A DNA stretch of 64,000 bases, from assembly GCA_019915015.1 (NCBI GenBank), contig JAHBBC010000032.1, forward strand, positions 346,388-410,387. Reading direction: 5' to 3'. Made by a program: the position numbers and the translations under genes. Below the pieces are notes generated by a model. The model did not search any database. It was not told the origin of the DNA and saw nothing but the letters and a program-made list of their open reading frames with translations. How positions within the stretch are numbered: the first letter of the stretch is position 1; each line of letters opens with the position of its first letter. This DNA is from Auriscalpium vulgare (lineage: Eukaryota > Basidiomycota > Agaricomycetes > Russulales > Auriscalpiaceae). Positions 10,272 to 22,512 of the stretch are shown piece after piece.

Positions 10272-13200
10272 GTGCATATCCACTCAAGCTACCCTGCCAT
10301 CAGCCCCCCCCCCCCCCCCCCCCCGAAACCCGGCTCTGAGACCCGGCGCTTTCTTCCCTCTCTGGTACAACGAACTACCGATCCCAGAAGTTACCTGGAG
10401 AATGGACGCCAGAGATGCTCGCGAAGAGGGCCTTCCACCTCCGCAACGTGCGAAGCAACTACCTCTCCCAATCGGGCCACACCAGAATCCAGCATTTGGA
10501 GCTTTTCGGTCTCCACTCCACGACGCAAAGATGAGGCTTTCTAATCATTAGTACCGGACACAGAGAGGTGCGGCGGGCCACGGGGGCCGGGATGCGGAGA
10601 AGATGTGGGTCGTGGGGAATGGTACGGAGAGCTGGTGGCGACACGCAAGGCTGGAAGAGGTGATGAAAGGCGAGGGCCGGATACTATCGAGGAAATCCAC
10701 ACCGTTTACGTCTGAACTATCCTGCCTATATGCGCCTGCTTGCGGTGTACGTCTGCTAGAACTCCCTATCCGCGCCACATTGTTCTTCCATTCGATCACA
10801 TCGAACCCTCACCCGGAGAGGTTCCCCTCGCCCCAAACAGGACGCCATTTTGTATGCAGACATTACGTCTCCAAACTTTCGTGCTTCTCACAGTCAACTC
10901 TACTACCTGCCAAAGGCAATAACACCCGAGCTGCAATACGTCCTTCCGTCCCATCCCCAAAGACAAACGGAAGCGCACGCACACCTCACTATCCGGTTTG
11001 GTGGGGCGCTCGACCTGAAGAAATGGACTTACCTCTCACTAGAGACGGGCATACACACGGGGCTATGATTCAGGCGAGTATGCAGGGAGCGCCTTGCGGA
11101 TGTGCACCCGGCGGCAGGACCATGTGTTGCCTCTCATTGAGAGGTATGAACTGAACAGACGGATGGATGCCGCTGGCCCATTGACAGAGGACGAGCTCTC
11201 TCGTGCGTTTCGTCGACATCGCACTTTACTCTCGCTTATTTCCAATCCAGACTTTATCCAGGTCTTGGTTCACAGGGCTATACAGCCGTGAACGATTCTG
11301 TCACGCCTTTGGCTACCTCAAGCAAGCTCGCATCCCAAGATTTCCCAAATATGCAGCTTCCCTCGCTCGCGTGTCGTTGTCGGATGGTCATAACGAGGAA
11401 ATTGCGCAAGAAGCATCAAAATACAAGCCTGGAGCTATCTCCGTCTGGAATTCAAGGCGCTTTGGTTTCCGATGGTTGATATGAATCCTTTCAGGTGCGA
11501 TCTTCAACTCGCCAATGCCGGCCGACTTGTGACGATGATGCAGCGCTGCTGTGGCAGTATTCTGGACCTAATCAAGAAAGAACGCGAGATCGTTGACGAC
11601 GACTGACTGCCGTAGGCGGGAGCCTCCGAGGTTGTCGACGTTTCTGACCCACCCCGCTTATGCTGCATCGGCATCCGTGCCTTCGACGATGATTTTCGAC
11701 GCAAGCGACCTACCCGAGGATGGCGACTTGACATCGATTGGAACACGACAGCGAGAAGGATAGTAGGTGGGCCACATTCTCATCTGATGGCTGCACAGTT
11801 CATTGATACCGTCCCACGTCAGGTAACGATCGTGGGCAGACAGCCTCTATGCTGTCAGTAGCATGCATTCTTTCCCCGGATGTAGCGATGTAGCTAATGC
11901 TTCTCGCAGCTCATGCGTCCGATGTATCCTGGCCAAGTCCCTGGGATAAAACTTAACCTCTTCCACACAATCCTCGCCATGACCTCAGCAGGACCGACAG
12001 CCTTCAGTTCCTCACAAATACTGTGACGATGGTTATCAGCCGGTTATCCCCGTGCGATTGGCTCGTGCCGCTGCTCGAAACGGATGCCAGCGCGAAAGCT
12101 GCGAAACTGTTTACTACACAGTCGAGAACTACGGGCGTTCAAAGACAATCGAGCTCTTCAAACAGGTTTGTATGGGTATCAATTATTGCATACGACGAGA
12201 CGCTTGTTAATGCTCCGTGCTTCAACTTAGATTGCGGAACTCCCCACTTCAATCAATGGCCGAGTAGATCTAGTCGGCGCTCGTGCGCTGTTCGAAGAAG
12301 TTCTTGGTACGGCGGAACTGAAGGACGGCGGCGTTGCTCTGGATTTCGATGTCGTTGTCGACAGCGAGGTTGACACTCGGCTGGAAAAGGCACGCGCCTA
12401 CGCGAGCAGGCTCGGCTTGGCGGCATCTGGGACGCGGGGCCATGTCTTCATCAATGGGCAGTACTATGTCTTGGATGATGTGCGTTTCTTACTCGCTCTT
12501 TTTCCTTGGGATCCTCTAAACGATGACCGGCCTAGACCTTCCTTACGCAGCTTCAAGGCGGCGTGACCAAGGCTCTCGTCCACCTCCAGGAAGCTGTACG
12601 CCTCGTACTTAAGCCCCTTGGCTCCCGTCTGATTACGATCCGATAGATGTACGCGGGCACCCTATCAGAGGAGAGCACGCCGACCATTTCTACATACTTC
12701 TATGATCTCCCGGAGGCACATACGAGGCGCAATCCCCACATCGTTCCGTCTACCAATGCGGGAGGCGCACGAATGATCAGCACTCGCACTCTCCAACAGC
12801 ATACGGGCTTCCGCTTCGGTGATGAATCTTTCATATATTCCCGTGAGTGTTCACTGTCGCCTGGTCACCTTTGTACTGAGAAGATGGATGCAGCTGCCGA
12901 GCAGGTGCCGTCGTCGATATACCTCGTCGCTGATCTTGATACTGAGGAAGGGCTGGGCATGGTTCAAAGGGCCTTAACGTTCCTCGTGAGCACTTTCCCG
13001 TCATTTCCACAGCTCAATCTCACGTTTGACGTTCGACACTCTCAAGGAGTCCCCAAGATCTCGATCGCGTGTGACATTTGTCCACAAACCCAACATCTTC
13101 TTCGTCGGAGATCCACCCCTTGAGACGCGTGTCGGCGCTATTCTCCCATCTGATTTATCAAGAACAGCTTGGAAGCATCTCGCCGCAACTTCTTCTGCAA

Positions 13201-16200
13201 GCACTGGGGGCTCCACACGCCTCAAGGAGAAGAAGGTCAGAAGGTGCTTAGCCCTGCCGCTTCCCTCGATAAGATCATGGGCGGTCTCGCCGTGGAAGAC
13301 GTGAACGTGGAGAATTACGAGGACTACATTAGGACCAGCGCCCAGGTCGTAAAACGTCTTGGCTTGCTCCCCGGCTCGACGGTTTTGGTCTTGAATGGCA
13401 GAGTATGGGTTTCGCATCAGCTGCTCCTCCATCTCTTGACTGAGTCCGCCTTATAGATCGTCGGACCTCTTTCCCCAGGGGACTTCAACGTGGATGATAT
13501 CCACCTGCTGGAAGGTTACGAGATGGCCAAACGAATAGAACCGTAATCACAGCCCTAAAGGCGCATGCTCTAGGAGCGTTGGCGCGTTTTGAGGAGCGGT
13601 AGGTAACCACGCTCCGCAATCGGACACCGTGCTGACGGCAAGCCCCGCAGCCATGCACGCGCTCACCTCATCTCGCAAGCGTCATCCCTGATATCCAGTC
13701 TGCAGGTCGCACATGCGGCTGCCGCGAACCAGCAGCGCACCTTCCGGACTCAGTCATACGCGACGCTGAATGGCAAGCACACGTGAGTTGTGTCCGCGTC
13801 AACGTTTCCGGAGAGCATCTGACCCGCTGCGCGCACACAGTACGTTCAGCATCGGTGATCGCCAGGAGGCCATCCATCGATTTGTCGTTGTCTTGGATCC
13901 GCTCAGTGAACAGGCCCAGCGGTATACAAGCTTGTTTGAGGTGAGTATGGATAGCGATTGGAAGAGGCTTGTACTGACAACTGCGGTAGTGGCTAAGTGA
14001 GATCCCCACGGTCCACGTCGAGTTCTACCTGCAGCCGGCCCCTACGATGAGGTAAAGCGCCGCCCGCTCAAGCTTCGCTTGTTCGTTGACCGTCGTGGAT
14101 TTAGCTGCCTTTGAAGCGATTCTATCGCTACAATCTCCTGACAAAACACAGGTTCAACAAAGACGGGTAAGTCCGATGGGCGCGCTGTATATGGTGTGCT
14201 GACAGCATTTATCCAGGGAGGAAATCGTCCCCGAGGCCGTCTTCCGCGATCTTCCTGTGGACCCGATCTACACGCTCGCCCTTGATGAACCCACATCGTG
14301 GCTCGTCCGCCCGAAGAAAGCTCTCTACGATCTCGACAACATTCAGCTCGGCGTTCTCACCGGAGACGACCGACATAACGGCGTCGAGGCGATCTTCGAG
14401 CTCGATTATCTCGTCGCCGGCGGGCACGCTCGCGAATCGAACACCAACAGCCCTCCGCGTGGCGTTCAGCTGCAGCTCACGACGAGTGATTCAGCGCCGG
14501 TAGACGATACGCTCGTTGTCGCGAACTTGGGATATCTCCAGTTCAAGGTAAAGCCTGGCGTGTATCAACTGGAGATCAGAGAAGGCCGTGGCAGAGAGGT
14601 GTTCAAACTCGAAAGCGCAGGGAACACCGGATGGGACAGCGGTACTGTTGATGCGGTTGGGAGTGAAATCACTGTGACGAGCTTCAAAGGCTTGACACTG
14701 TATCCGCGTCTGGCTAGACTGCCTGGTAAAGAGACTGCGGACGTCCTCGAGGAAGAGGAAGAGGAGAAGGAACCGGTGGGTCTAGTTGATGACGTGGTCA
14801 CTCGGTGCGTCGCGTGCTGTATTCTGCCACATCGACTCTGAATATTGTTTTCTTTTTCAAAGCATCACCTCGCTCTTCAGACATAAGGAAGCGCCATCGA
14901 CCAGCGTCTCCACTTCCAGACACGCGGACATCAATATCTTCACTGTAGCATCTGGTCTCCTCTACGAGGTACGCTCTTATACAGTTCGCTTCGCAGTACC
15001 GCTGAAATGATTCAAACAGCGATTTGCGTCTATCATGATCCTGAGTGTCCTGCGCAATACCAAACACAGCGTGAAGTTCTGGTTCATCGAAAACTCCTCT
15101 CGCCCTCGTTCCTGGTTCGTGCTCCACCATCCGGGCATGTCACCATATGACCGGGTTCACAGGAATTCATTCCTCACTTCGCGGTGGAGTACGGATTCCA
15201 ATACGAGTTGGTCACGTACAAGTGGCCCACATGGCTCCGGCGGCAGAAGGAGAAGCAGCGCATCATTTGGGCGTACAAGATCCTGTTCCTCGATGTCCTG
15301 TTCCCTATGGATCTCGACAAAGTCATCTTCGTCGACGCCGACCAAATTGTACGAGCGGACTTGAAGGAGCTCATAGATCTCGATCTGCAAGGAGCGCCGT
15401 ATGGTTATACCCCGATGGGCGACGACAACACGGACATGGAGGGTTACCGTTTCTGGAAAACGGGATACTGGGCAGACTTCTTGCGCGGCAGACCGTATCA
15501 CATAAGGTAATTCCTGGTCTGAGTAGTTGTCCAGTTTCTAACTTCGTTCGTCAGTGCGCTGTACGTCGTGGATCTTGTCCGCTTCCGACAGGTAAGTCGC
15601 TAGCTGCCGGAATTTGGGCTCATTATTAATCAGACTTTTCGCTTCTAGATGGCTGCCGGAGTGAGTTCATAGTGCTATCTATCCATATCGTCGACCCAAG
15701 ATATTGAATTTTCTGCAGGACATCTTGCGAAGCCAATATCAGCAACTGTCGGCGGATCCAAATTCGCTGGCCAATCTTGATCAAGGCAAGTGCGATACGA
15801 CATGCATACATACGAGCCGTAGCTCACTGCTCCGCCGCAGATCTCCCTAATAATCTACAGGGCCATATTCCTATTGTGAGTCAACAAGGACCATGGTACT
15901 ACCGAGGTACTGATTCCTTTCACAGTATTCATTACACGAAGATTGGCTATGGGTAAGTGACAATTCTAGCCTGCTTTCGAGACCATACTGATAGCTTTAC
16001 AAACAGTGTGAGACCTGGTGTACGTACAGTAATCTAACTAACACCTCGGCGACGGGGCTCATGGATTGAACAGGCAGCAAGGATAGACTTAACCGCGCCA
16101 AAACGATAGACTTGTGCCAGAATCCGTTGACAGTGCGTATCCAGTGGCGATCAGCGGCAGGTGGCTTACATCACTGCATGAGTAGAAAGAGCCGAAGCTC

Positions 16201-16428
16201 TCGCGCGCGGCGCGACAAATCCCAGAGTGGGAGGTGTACGATTCTGAAATCGCCGGCTTTGCTAGGCGGTTGGCGGACGAGGGCCGCATTCTTGGGAGCG
16301 CAGCAGTGGCGGACATCAACGAGCTGGCCAACGCAGGTGTCACTGCACCGCCTGCTGTCACGGACGCTGCTGAGGAGGCCGATGAAGCGCAGGAGAGCAT
16401 CGCTCCACCTTTGCGTGACGAGCTGTGA
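10272..16428 (+). CDS. UDP-glucose:glycoprotein glucosyltransferase (UGGT), frame-broken
   Basis: UGGT re-glucosylates misfolded N-glycoproteins in the ER so that calnexin can rebind them. Thioredoxin-like N-terminal pieces are visible but frame-scrambled from 10.3 to 12.1 kb: a [19 protein letters not shown] stretch near 10850, [10 protein letters not shown] near 11343 and DMNPF near 11480. From about 12.1 kb exons read cleanly: [42 protein letters not shown] and [18 protein letters not shown]. The GT24 catalytic domain lies at about 14.9-16.2 kb, with [17 protein letters not shown] (DxD motif), [10 protein letters not shown] and a multi-exon [12 protein letters not shown]...DLPNN region. 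The protein ends in RDEL, an ER-retention signal. Remaining breaks after 12.1 kb: near 13130, an extra G in a G5 run near 13217, near 13543, and a lost base near 15095. Several of these fit sequencing error as well as decay. The 5' end is uncertain. Confidence 0.9.
10304..10324 (+). repeat. C21 homopolymer
   Basis: A run of 21 C sits near the presumed N-terminal coding region of UGGT, where the family would be expected to continue from signal peptide into the first thioredoxin-like domain. No clear coding function fits. Confidence 0.9.
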
Positions 16429-16481
16429 TCTCTGACTCCAGAGATGGAGTTGGCCAGGAGGTGGCCTGTAGCTTAGGCGGT

Positions 16482-16487
16482 CAATAA
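16482..16487 (+). terminator. Polyadenylation signal AATAAA after UGGT
   Basis: AATAAA lies 54 bases after the UGGT stop codon at 16426-16428, a usual place for a polyadenylation signal. Confidence 0.5.
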
Positions 16488-16727
16488 AGTAAGCTACTGC
16501 GTACTACATATCAAAGCGTGCTCCTGGGTGATGGTCCGTGGCACGTCATGCAGGGCCGGGAGGGTGGCACGTTCCCGTCCGGCTCGGTGGCCTCGCCGGT
16601 GGCGTGGTTGGGTAATTCGGCGCCTTTGCGGCTTTTGTTCGTTCGGCGGATGCCGTTGCAAAACTCGCGGTATATAAGCCTGTCCGACAATAGCCTGATC
16701 ATTGTCAAACCCGCCATTATATCCGCC

Positions 16728-18028
16728 ATGCCGATAGACCCCAGTTTATTCACGGTTGCCTCAAAGTCTGCACCCAACTTGGGGGCATATGTCTTCTTCA
16801 CGATAGATCCTCTCGCCACAGTGGAGGCCCTGGCCGATCCCGAGGCTGACGAGCAGGCTCGAGCATTGTCGCCGAAGACGTATGTTGGGTATGTTTCCCA
16901 GGTGCGTCGCCACAGCCATTTCATCGTGGTGGATGCTTAGCGCTCTCTGTCTTGGCAGTACTTGGCCTGCCGACTCCCGACCGCCGCTATTACAAGTGCA
17001 CAATTTCCCTTCTTAGCAGGGGACTTCCGGAGGCAGACGAAGAAGAAGGCATTGAGGAAACGATGTGCGTTGGTGTTGGGTCCGCGCAACATCCGGAGGG
17101 TCGAGCGCCGATGACGCCCAACCCGCCACTCCCCTGGGATGACGTGTACCACCACGTACATGGGACTGTCATCCTGCGCGTTGCCAACTGTGGGGGAGTG
17201 GACTCCCTCAGTCGCCCGCAACTATCCCACACCGCCATCGCGGAGACTATGATAACCCTGCACGACGACGGCTGTCGAAGCATCGATCTCATCAAGGCGC
17301 CTAGCGATGCGGAATCGCAGCCAACGGGGCAAGGTACGGAGACGCCGCCACCAGAGGAATCAAGGTTTCACTGCAGCGTGCCACCGGCACCGACACACGC
17401 AGACGCTACTCCAACCGCATATTCACCACCCACAGAGCCAGGCTCACCGACCACTGCACTCTACCTGAGTCCATTGAGGCAAGTGACCATCAGTGCTGAC
17501 TACGAGGGTGAATTTCCGTTCAGAGACGTGATGATGATGATGGCACGAAGCCTTCTATTCGAAATCGAAGACCCGAAGGACAGACTCGTGCCAGTCGCGC
17601 GATGCAGTACCAAGTGGGACACGACCGAAGAGTTCAGTGATGCGAAGCACATCTACAAAGAATTCAGAGCGATTGACAGGTTTGTTCCAGTCGCCAGATA
17701 GAAACACGACACTGATTTTTGCGCCAGAATTATAGCAGAATCGGAGGCGCGTCAGCGCGTCAAGAAGCAGCGTCGGCCGGAGCAGTATAACTTCGAGGAT
17801 GCAGCAGAGAGTCCTCCAGTTCCGCGGCGCGGACCTTCAAGGCGAACGAAGACCGCTTCAAGACGGCAGAAGACGGAGAGGACTGTTGCTACCGGCAGCA
17901 AGACACGTATCCCACCAGACAGGGTTTCCAGATCGACAGCGGCGGAGTCGAAGAAACGCGACCGCAAACAGTCATCTTCATCTTCGTCGCGAGAGCCTCG
18001 ACCGCGCAAAGCACGGAAACTGACATGA
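16728..18028 (+). CDS. Family A copy A3
   Basis: Three exons are supported: 16728-16901, about 16959-17679 and 17728-18028. Exon 1 carries LGAYVFFTIDPLATVEAL...YVGYVSQ. Exon 2 carries LPTPDRRYYKCT, MCVGVGSAQHPEGR, NPPLPWDDVYHH and the EDPKDRLVPVAR block. Exon 3 is strongly basic with a Ser run and ends KKRDRKQSSSSSSREPRPRK, a likely nuclear-localisation tail. The exon 2 frame is offset by one base from exon 1. Other copies begin exon 2 with GTG, and here the acceptor reads CAG-TACTT, so a G seems to be missing right at the acceptor. With that base the phases (0, 2) match the other copies and the product would be about 398 residues. It lies 300 bp after UGGT on the same strand. Function unknown. 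Confidence 0.75.
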
Positions 18029-19079
18029 CGCTGCAGTCACTGTGCACATGTGCGGAGTCTGTCCCAGGATTTAGCAGTAAATCAAATCTATTAAGCACGT
18101 ACCGGCCGGCGTGCTGGCAGCTGAGAAGATGATTCGCGTAGATATTTATGCCAGTGTGTCGGAATGCCAATTGATTGCGCAGCTGGGAATTGCTTAGCAA
18201 CGTCGCATTCGAGTCTATGTGCGGGCGGGAGAGAGTCGCTGCCACTGAGGACGAGTGTTTGCGAGTGCTTGCGAGTATTTGCTGCTCGGCACAGCGGGCC
18301 GGCGGACTGCCGGCGGGTGACGCGATCCGGGCCTCCGACGCACGCTTTCTCTCAGTCTCCAACGCGGAATCCAGGTACGTGCTCGCCTGTAGCTTTCCGT
18401 TGCCGCAAGACGTGGGTGGTAGCTTGCGGCGTGCCGTCCACGCGGTGTTGCCCTCCGAGTCGTCCGAGATGGCCGGTGGCGCCGTATAACATGACGGTTG
18501 CTGCGTCCCAGGCCCCGACTGCAGTGGGTGGCCACAGCAAGTCTCCGTATCCATCTCAGAATCCACGTCTCTTCGTCGAGCATCGAGCATCTTCCATAGC
18601 AACACACGACGGGCTGCTCGATGCACATCAAAATGTGCTTCGGGATTCGCATCGTGCCATGCGGCGGACCGACGTCGGACAAACGAGAATCCACCTGCAT
18701 CGTGTGGTGGCGGCGCCCCATCTGTCGCGCACGCCGCCGTCCGTAGTCGCTCACTCAATGTTCAACGTTCAGCCTTTACAAGAGGCAGCGACAACTCTTT
18801 CTCTTTGATCACACAACGTGCAGTACGGATTTAAACGCGGTGTGTATCTATCGTTGAAGCGGCAGTGCGCCGAAAGAACGTGCGTGGAACAGGTAATTGT
18901 AGGGCGACAAGATGGAAGGATGCGGGATGACGGCTACAGAGACAATCGAATGGGCGAAAAAGAGAAGAGAAGAGAACAAGAATGATACATGCATGCAGTC
19001 TATGGTCCATGGCGGCTGCCCGGATGCTCAACACCAGCGGCGCACCGAAGGCTCCCTTTCATCATGAACACCAACGCGC
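18029..19079. other. Gap between A3 and CFEM1
   Basis: Two overlapping minus-strand frames (18215-18754 and 17889-18758) and one plus-strand frame (18164-18808) are open at the same time, which suggests composition rather than coding. A short minus-strand start reading MSDYGRRRARQMGRRHHTMQ followed by a GTGGAT donor is conceivable. No domain is recognised. Confidence 0.35.
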
Positions 19080-19743
19080 TCAGACCACGAGCGCGCCGCC
19101 CACGAGGATGCCGGCCGCGGCAACAAGCACGGTGCCCCACGCACCCACGCCGACGCCGGTCCACGCCTTCTGTCCAGCATTCGAGGACGTGTTGAGAGCG
19201 CTCGAGGCGGCGCTGCTCAGGCTGGAGCGCACGGACGAGGCCGCGGACGTCGCGGAGGACGCGCGCGACGAGAGCGAGGACCTGGCGGACGACTCGCCGG
19301 AGGAGAGCGAGGAGGACGCGGCCGAGTCGGTGGCCGACGCGGAGGTGGCGGAGGAGGAAACTGCCGGATGAGTGGTTAGCAGGGGCGCGTAAGGGAGAAT
19401 GGAGGGACGTGCCGGCGGCGCACTGCGACTGCTGCAGCTGGAGTGCGGCGGCTTGGTCGTCGCTCGAGCACGATGAAGTGATGCACGACGTCGCGCTGGC
19501 TTGATACTGGGTGTTCGTGCAGACGCACTGGATATCCATGCTGCATGAGATAATCAATGGTCAGCTCGTGCGAACGAGGATGCGCGGCGGGACGCACATG
19601 TCTGGGCAGTCCTGGTTGCTCGCAGAGAGGCAGGTGAGGATGCACGGCGGGATGTCCGCCATGCTGGAGGGCACGGCGGACGAGGACTGCGCTAGAGCGG
19701 GCGCGGCAAGGGCGAGGGCGGCGAGGGCGAACGCGAACTTCAT
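19080..19743 (-). CDS. CFEM-domain secreted, probably GPI-anchored protein (CFEM1)
   Basis: Three exons on the minus strand: 19743-19598, 19540-19413 and 19360-19080, giving about 184 residues. Residues 1-19 (MKFAFALAALALAAPALAQ) are a signal peptide. The CFEM domain follows, with cysteines spaced as in the family: PCILTCL, DCPD, then across intron 1 (donor GTGCGT) QCVCTNTQYQASATSCI, SCSSDDQAAALQLQQSQC. A long Ser/Ala-rich stretch then leads to a C-terminal hydrophobic segment (VLVAAAGILVGGALVV), typical of GPI anchoring. CFEM proteins are fungal cell-wall or membrane proteins, some binding haem. Intron 2 appears to use a GC-AG donor (GCACGT). The pseudogene CFEM2 shares the same donor. A TATA box lies 68 bp upstream. 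Confidence 0.85.
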
Positions 19744-19810
19744 CGTGATGGCGGTTGCTGGGAAAGTCAACAAGGAAGAGCGGGGTTCGGGTTGAAATCG
19801 CGCAGACGGG

Positions 19811-19818
19811 TTTATATA
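19811..19818 (-). promoter_or_regulatory. TATA box of CFEM1
   Basis: TATATAAA on the minus strand, about 68 bases before the CFEM1 ATG. The otherwise similar upstream region of CFEM2 lacks it. Confidence 0.6.
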
Positions 19819-21405
19819 CCGCACGGCACGTGGATGTTCAGTGACAGCAAGTGCAGGATGACGTCTATGCATGCCTTGTGGCGCGGTGCTCTGTTCAAAT
19901 AGGGAAGGCATCGGGATGCGCAGACGAACCCACGCGATCAGGGGGCCAGCGCCGCGGTGGCCAGGCCAAGGTGTCGACAAAGTGTGCAGTTATGTTCAAT
20001 GCTGCGGGCGCTGCGCGGAGGCGACTCGGAGGCAAGAGCGTCGATGGCTCTCCGAGTCCACTCTGTATACGGTCCGGTTCCACCAAGAGACAGACAACTT
20101 GGCGAAAAACATCGCTGGGCTGACTACTCATCCCATCAAATGAGTGAACTTCACCCGACTGTCGCGAATCGAATAGATTGAGTGGTTGGAGGGGTGTAGA
20201 GACGAGAGCACGGTTGTCGAGTCGCCGAGCAGCATATGCATGCGGCATGCCCACAGATGGCCGTGCGAACGCAATACGGCAAACCCCGGCCGCCCCCGAC
20301 GGACTGTATCCGAGACTGCTTGCTAGTAGAAACATGCACAGCGGCATGGCAGACGTGAGAGTAGACAGGGTAAACATCAGGAAACTTTGGGTATTGTATC
20401 ATAAGTGTATCCTCATCTATTGCTAGTAGAACCTCCGAACGGGTGTAAAGTATGAGGTCTATAAGCTCTTGAAGCGTGGGCTATGTCGAATGCCAGAGCC
20501 TGAATGAGGCTAATGTCGGTATTTGAGACTGAGGTGCGCGCCGACATAGTATCTTTTTGATAAACTGCGGACGACCTTTCCCGTCAAATACGATATACAA
20601 TTTACATACAGGTATCTGCTCCTGAATTGGATCAGCATGCGTAGCGGGGTGCTAGCATTGGGTCCGAGCCCAACTGCCGCCTCCTCGTGCATTCAAGTTT
20701 ACGATCAACATCAGCGATAAAATCTGATATGATCAGCTCGTAGTTGCGGTGGTTGCGGTGCTGATATGGTCTCTTGAGCACGACGAGCTAGGAAACGCTT
20801 CTCTTCGAGCTGGCTCCTTGCCTGTCAACCGTAGTAAGTCTTTGAGTGACGTTTTCGGCACTTTTACTCACCAACGCAAGGGCGTCAAGTCTTTTCAGCT
20901 TCTTGGCCAGGCCCAGCTCATTCTCCTGCAAAGGAAGAGTGCGCTGCTCGACACGGCATCATGTGGAATTCCATAAAATGGTCTGACGCACGGGTGAATA
21001 GGAAGGCCTGAATGCGGGCCTTGCGCGATATACATTGACTGTGTATTATCAAATTAGCCTACGCTTCAATGAACGGTAACAGAAGTATACACGCACGCGG
21101 TCCGACTGTTGAGAGCTCGGCCCGGCTCCCGTGGTCTGGCGATAACTACCTCCGCTTGCTGTTCCTGGTGATCTGCCGGCCTTGAAATTGCCGATAGTTA
21201 GCGCATCAAGCCCTTGAGTTTCCATGCTGACAGCTCACCGGCGTATTGAGCATCTTAGTGGGAATCGAATGCTGTTGAGTAGTACGTCGCTGTGAGCTGG
21301 CGGATCAGACTTCGAACAGACACTTACGACGTGAGACGGCCGCCAGTAGGGAGGCCGTACGGTCACTTGGCTGCTGAGGGTATTCGTGGATGCCTTGTCT
21401 CCAAG
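19819..21405. other. CFEM1 upstream region, partly duplicated
   Basis: Sequence to about 20300 resembles the region upstream of CFEM2 (about 26250-26570). Shared patches include GGTCCGGTTCCACCAAG, a CATCGCTGGG segment and the TCGAAT...GGGTGGTT stretch. No gene was recognised between 20300 and 21405. Confidence 0.5.
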
Positions 21406-22512
21406 TCAGAGGAGCGAGCTCGAGATACAAAGACTGAGGAGGCGACTGACAGCCGGATCAAACGAGGAGGCAGTCGCTACCACTTGGGTCGGGGTAGGCT
21501 GCAAGGGTCCAGGAGATGGTACCTGCCATGCGTATCAAAGATTAGGAGTCGTCAAAGTCCAGACGAATTGAACTTACATTGTTTTCAGCATCTATCTGTC
21601 ATATTTGGGCGGGTTTCAGATGCTGAGTAATGCCGAGCTGGTTATAGTGAGGTTTCGAGCTTACCGTCGTTTGGCCGGAAGCAAGTCTCATGAGAGCGTC
21701 CTAGTGGATGAGCTCAGTCAGTATGCGAGTGACCCTATCAAAGCGATGTGACATTTGCCAGATGCCGAGTCATAATGCCAGGGTATTAGTGGGAAGGTCG
21801 AGCTTACCAACGAGTCGCCAATAATAAGACTCTCGAGAGCGTCCTAGTGGCAGTCAGTATGCGAGTGACCCCATAATAGCCGTGTATGTACCAGGAAATT
21901 ATCTTGGGCATCTTCCAAGGCCACCGGATTTGCGATCAAGTTAGTCCATGTCGTTCTCCGGTTCACTATCTCTTGACGGAACTTGCGCATGGTTTCGCCT
22001 GACACATGGAAGTGTCCGTCCGGCCGATCCGACCCTTTCCACGGCTGCTTCATCGCCTCGTCTGTGGCCTTGAATGACCAACCCATAATCCATGCCGGCG
22101 AATTGGTTTGCCACTCTGATTTCGTAGGGAGATAAAACTCGCCCGCACGAACATGGGGATTTGGGCGGACAGGAATAATAAATTGCTGGAATACGCTGGC
22201 AAGCTGGTCCCGCCCTGTTCCCTGGAAGGTTCCCATGATAGCAATCTCGGCGGTGCTCGGAGTGTTCCTGCCTCTTGGTTCGATTCTAAGAATTAAGCAG
22301 GGACGCAGCTTCTTCTTCCGTCGAGAGCTTGAGGTGCTACTAGTTGTGGAATAGGTTTGCATTTGTTGCGTGGATACCGATGGAAGGGTGAAAGTAGAGC
22401 CTGTTAGTTGCAGAGCCTCCAGCGCGGGAGTGTTCATTGATTCATGGCCTGCATATATGTGAGCAACCTGTAGCCCGGGCTTTCGACCAAAGAAATTGAA
22501 GGAAGGATGCAT
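21406..22512 (-). CDS. Family B copy B2
   Basis: Five exons fit on the minus strand, all joined in phase 0: 22512-21892, 21843-21808, 21700-21665, 21595-21578 and 21522-21406, about 275 residues. Exon 1 holds the conserved part: VAHIYAGHESMNTPALEAL near residue 16, a Ser-rich stretch, LRPCLIL, then GTFQGTGRDQLASVFQQFIIP and KSEWQTNSPAWIMGWSF. A Trp/Arg-containing helix FRQEIVNRRTTW follows. Exons 2 and 3 are two 36-nt mini-exons (DALESLIIGDSL and DALMRLASGQTT) that look like tandem copies; exon 4 is only 18 nt. The final exon is Pro/Ser/Thr-rich. No known domain recognised. The start faces A4 across 603 bp. No signal peptide or membrane segment is evident. Confidence 0.75.
21665..21843 (-). 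repeat. Tandem duplicate of a 36-nt exon with flanking intron in B2
   Basis: Both exons begin GACGCTCTC after a CCACTAG acceptor, and both end before a GTAAGCTCGA donor. The introns before each also share GGGTCACTCGCATACTGACTG. The unit is about 143 bp. Confidence 0.75.

Noticed and set aside
17889..18758. A 289-codon minus-strand frame and an overlapping 179-codon frame
   Set aside because: The 3' half is antisense to the last exon of A3, and the two frames contradict each other.
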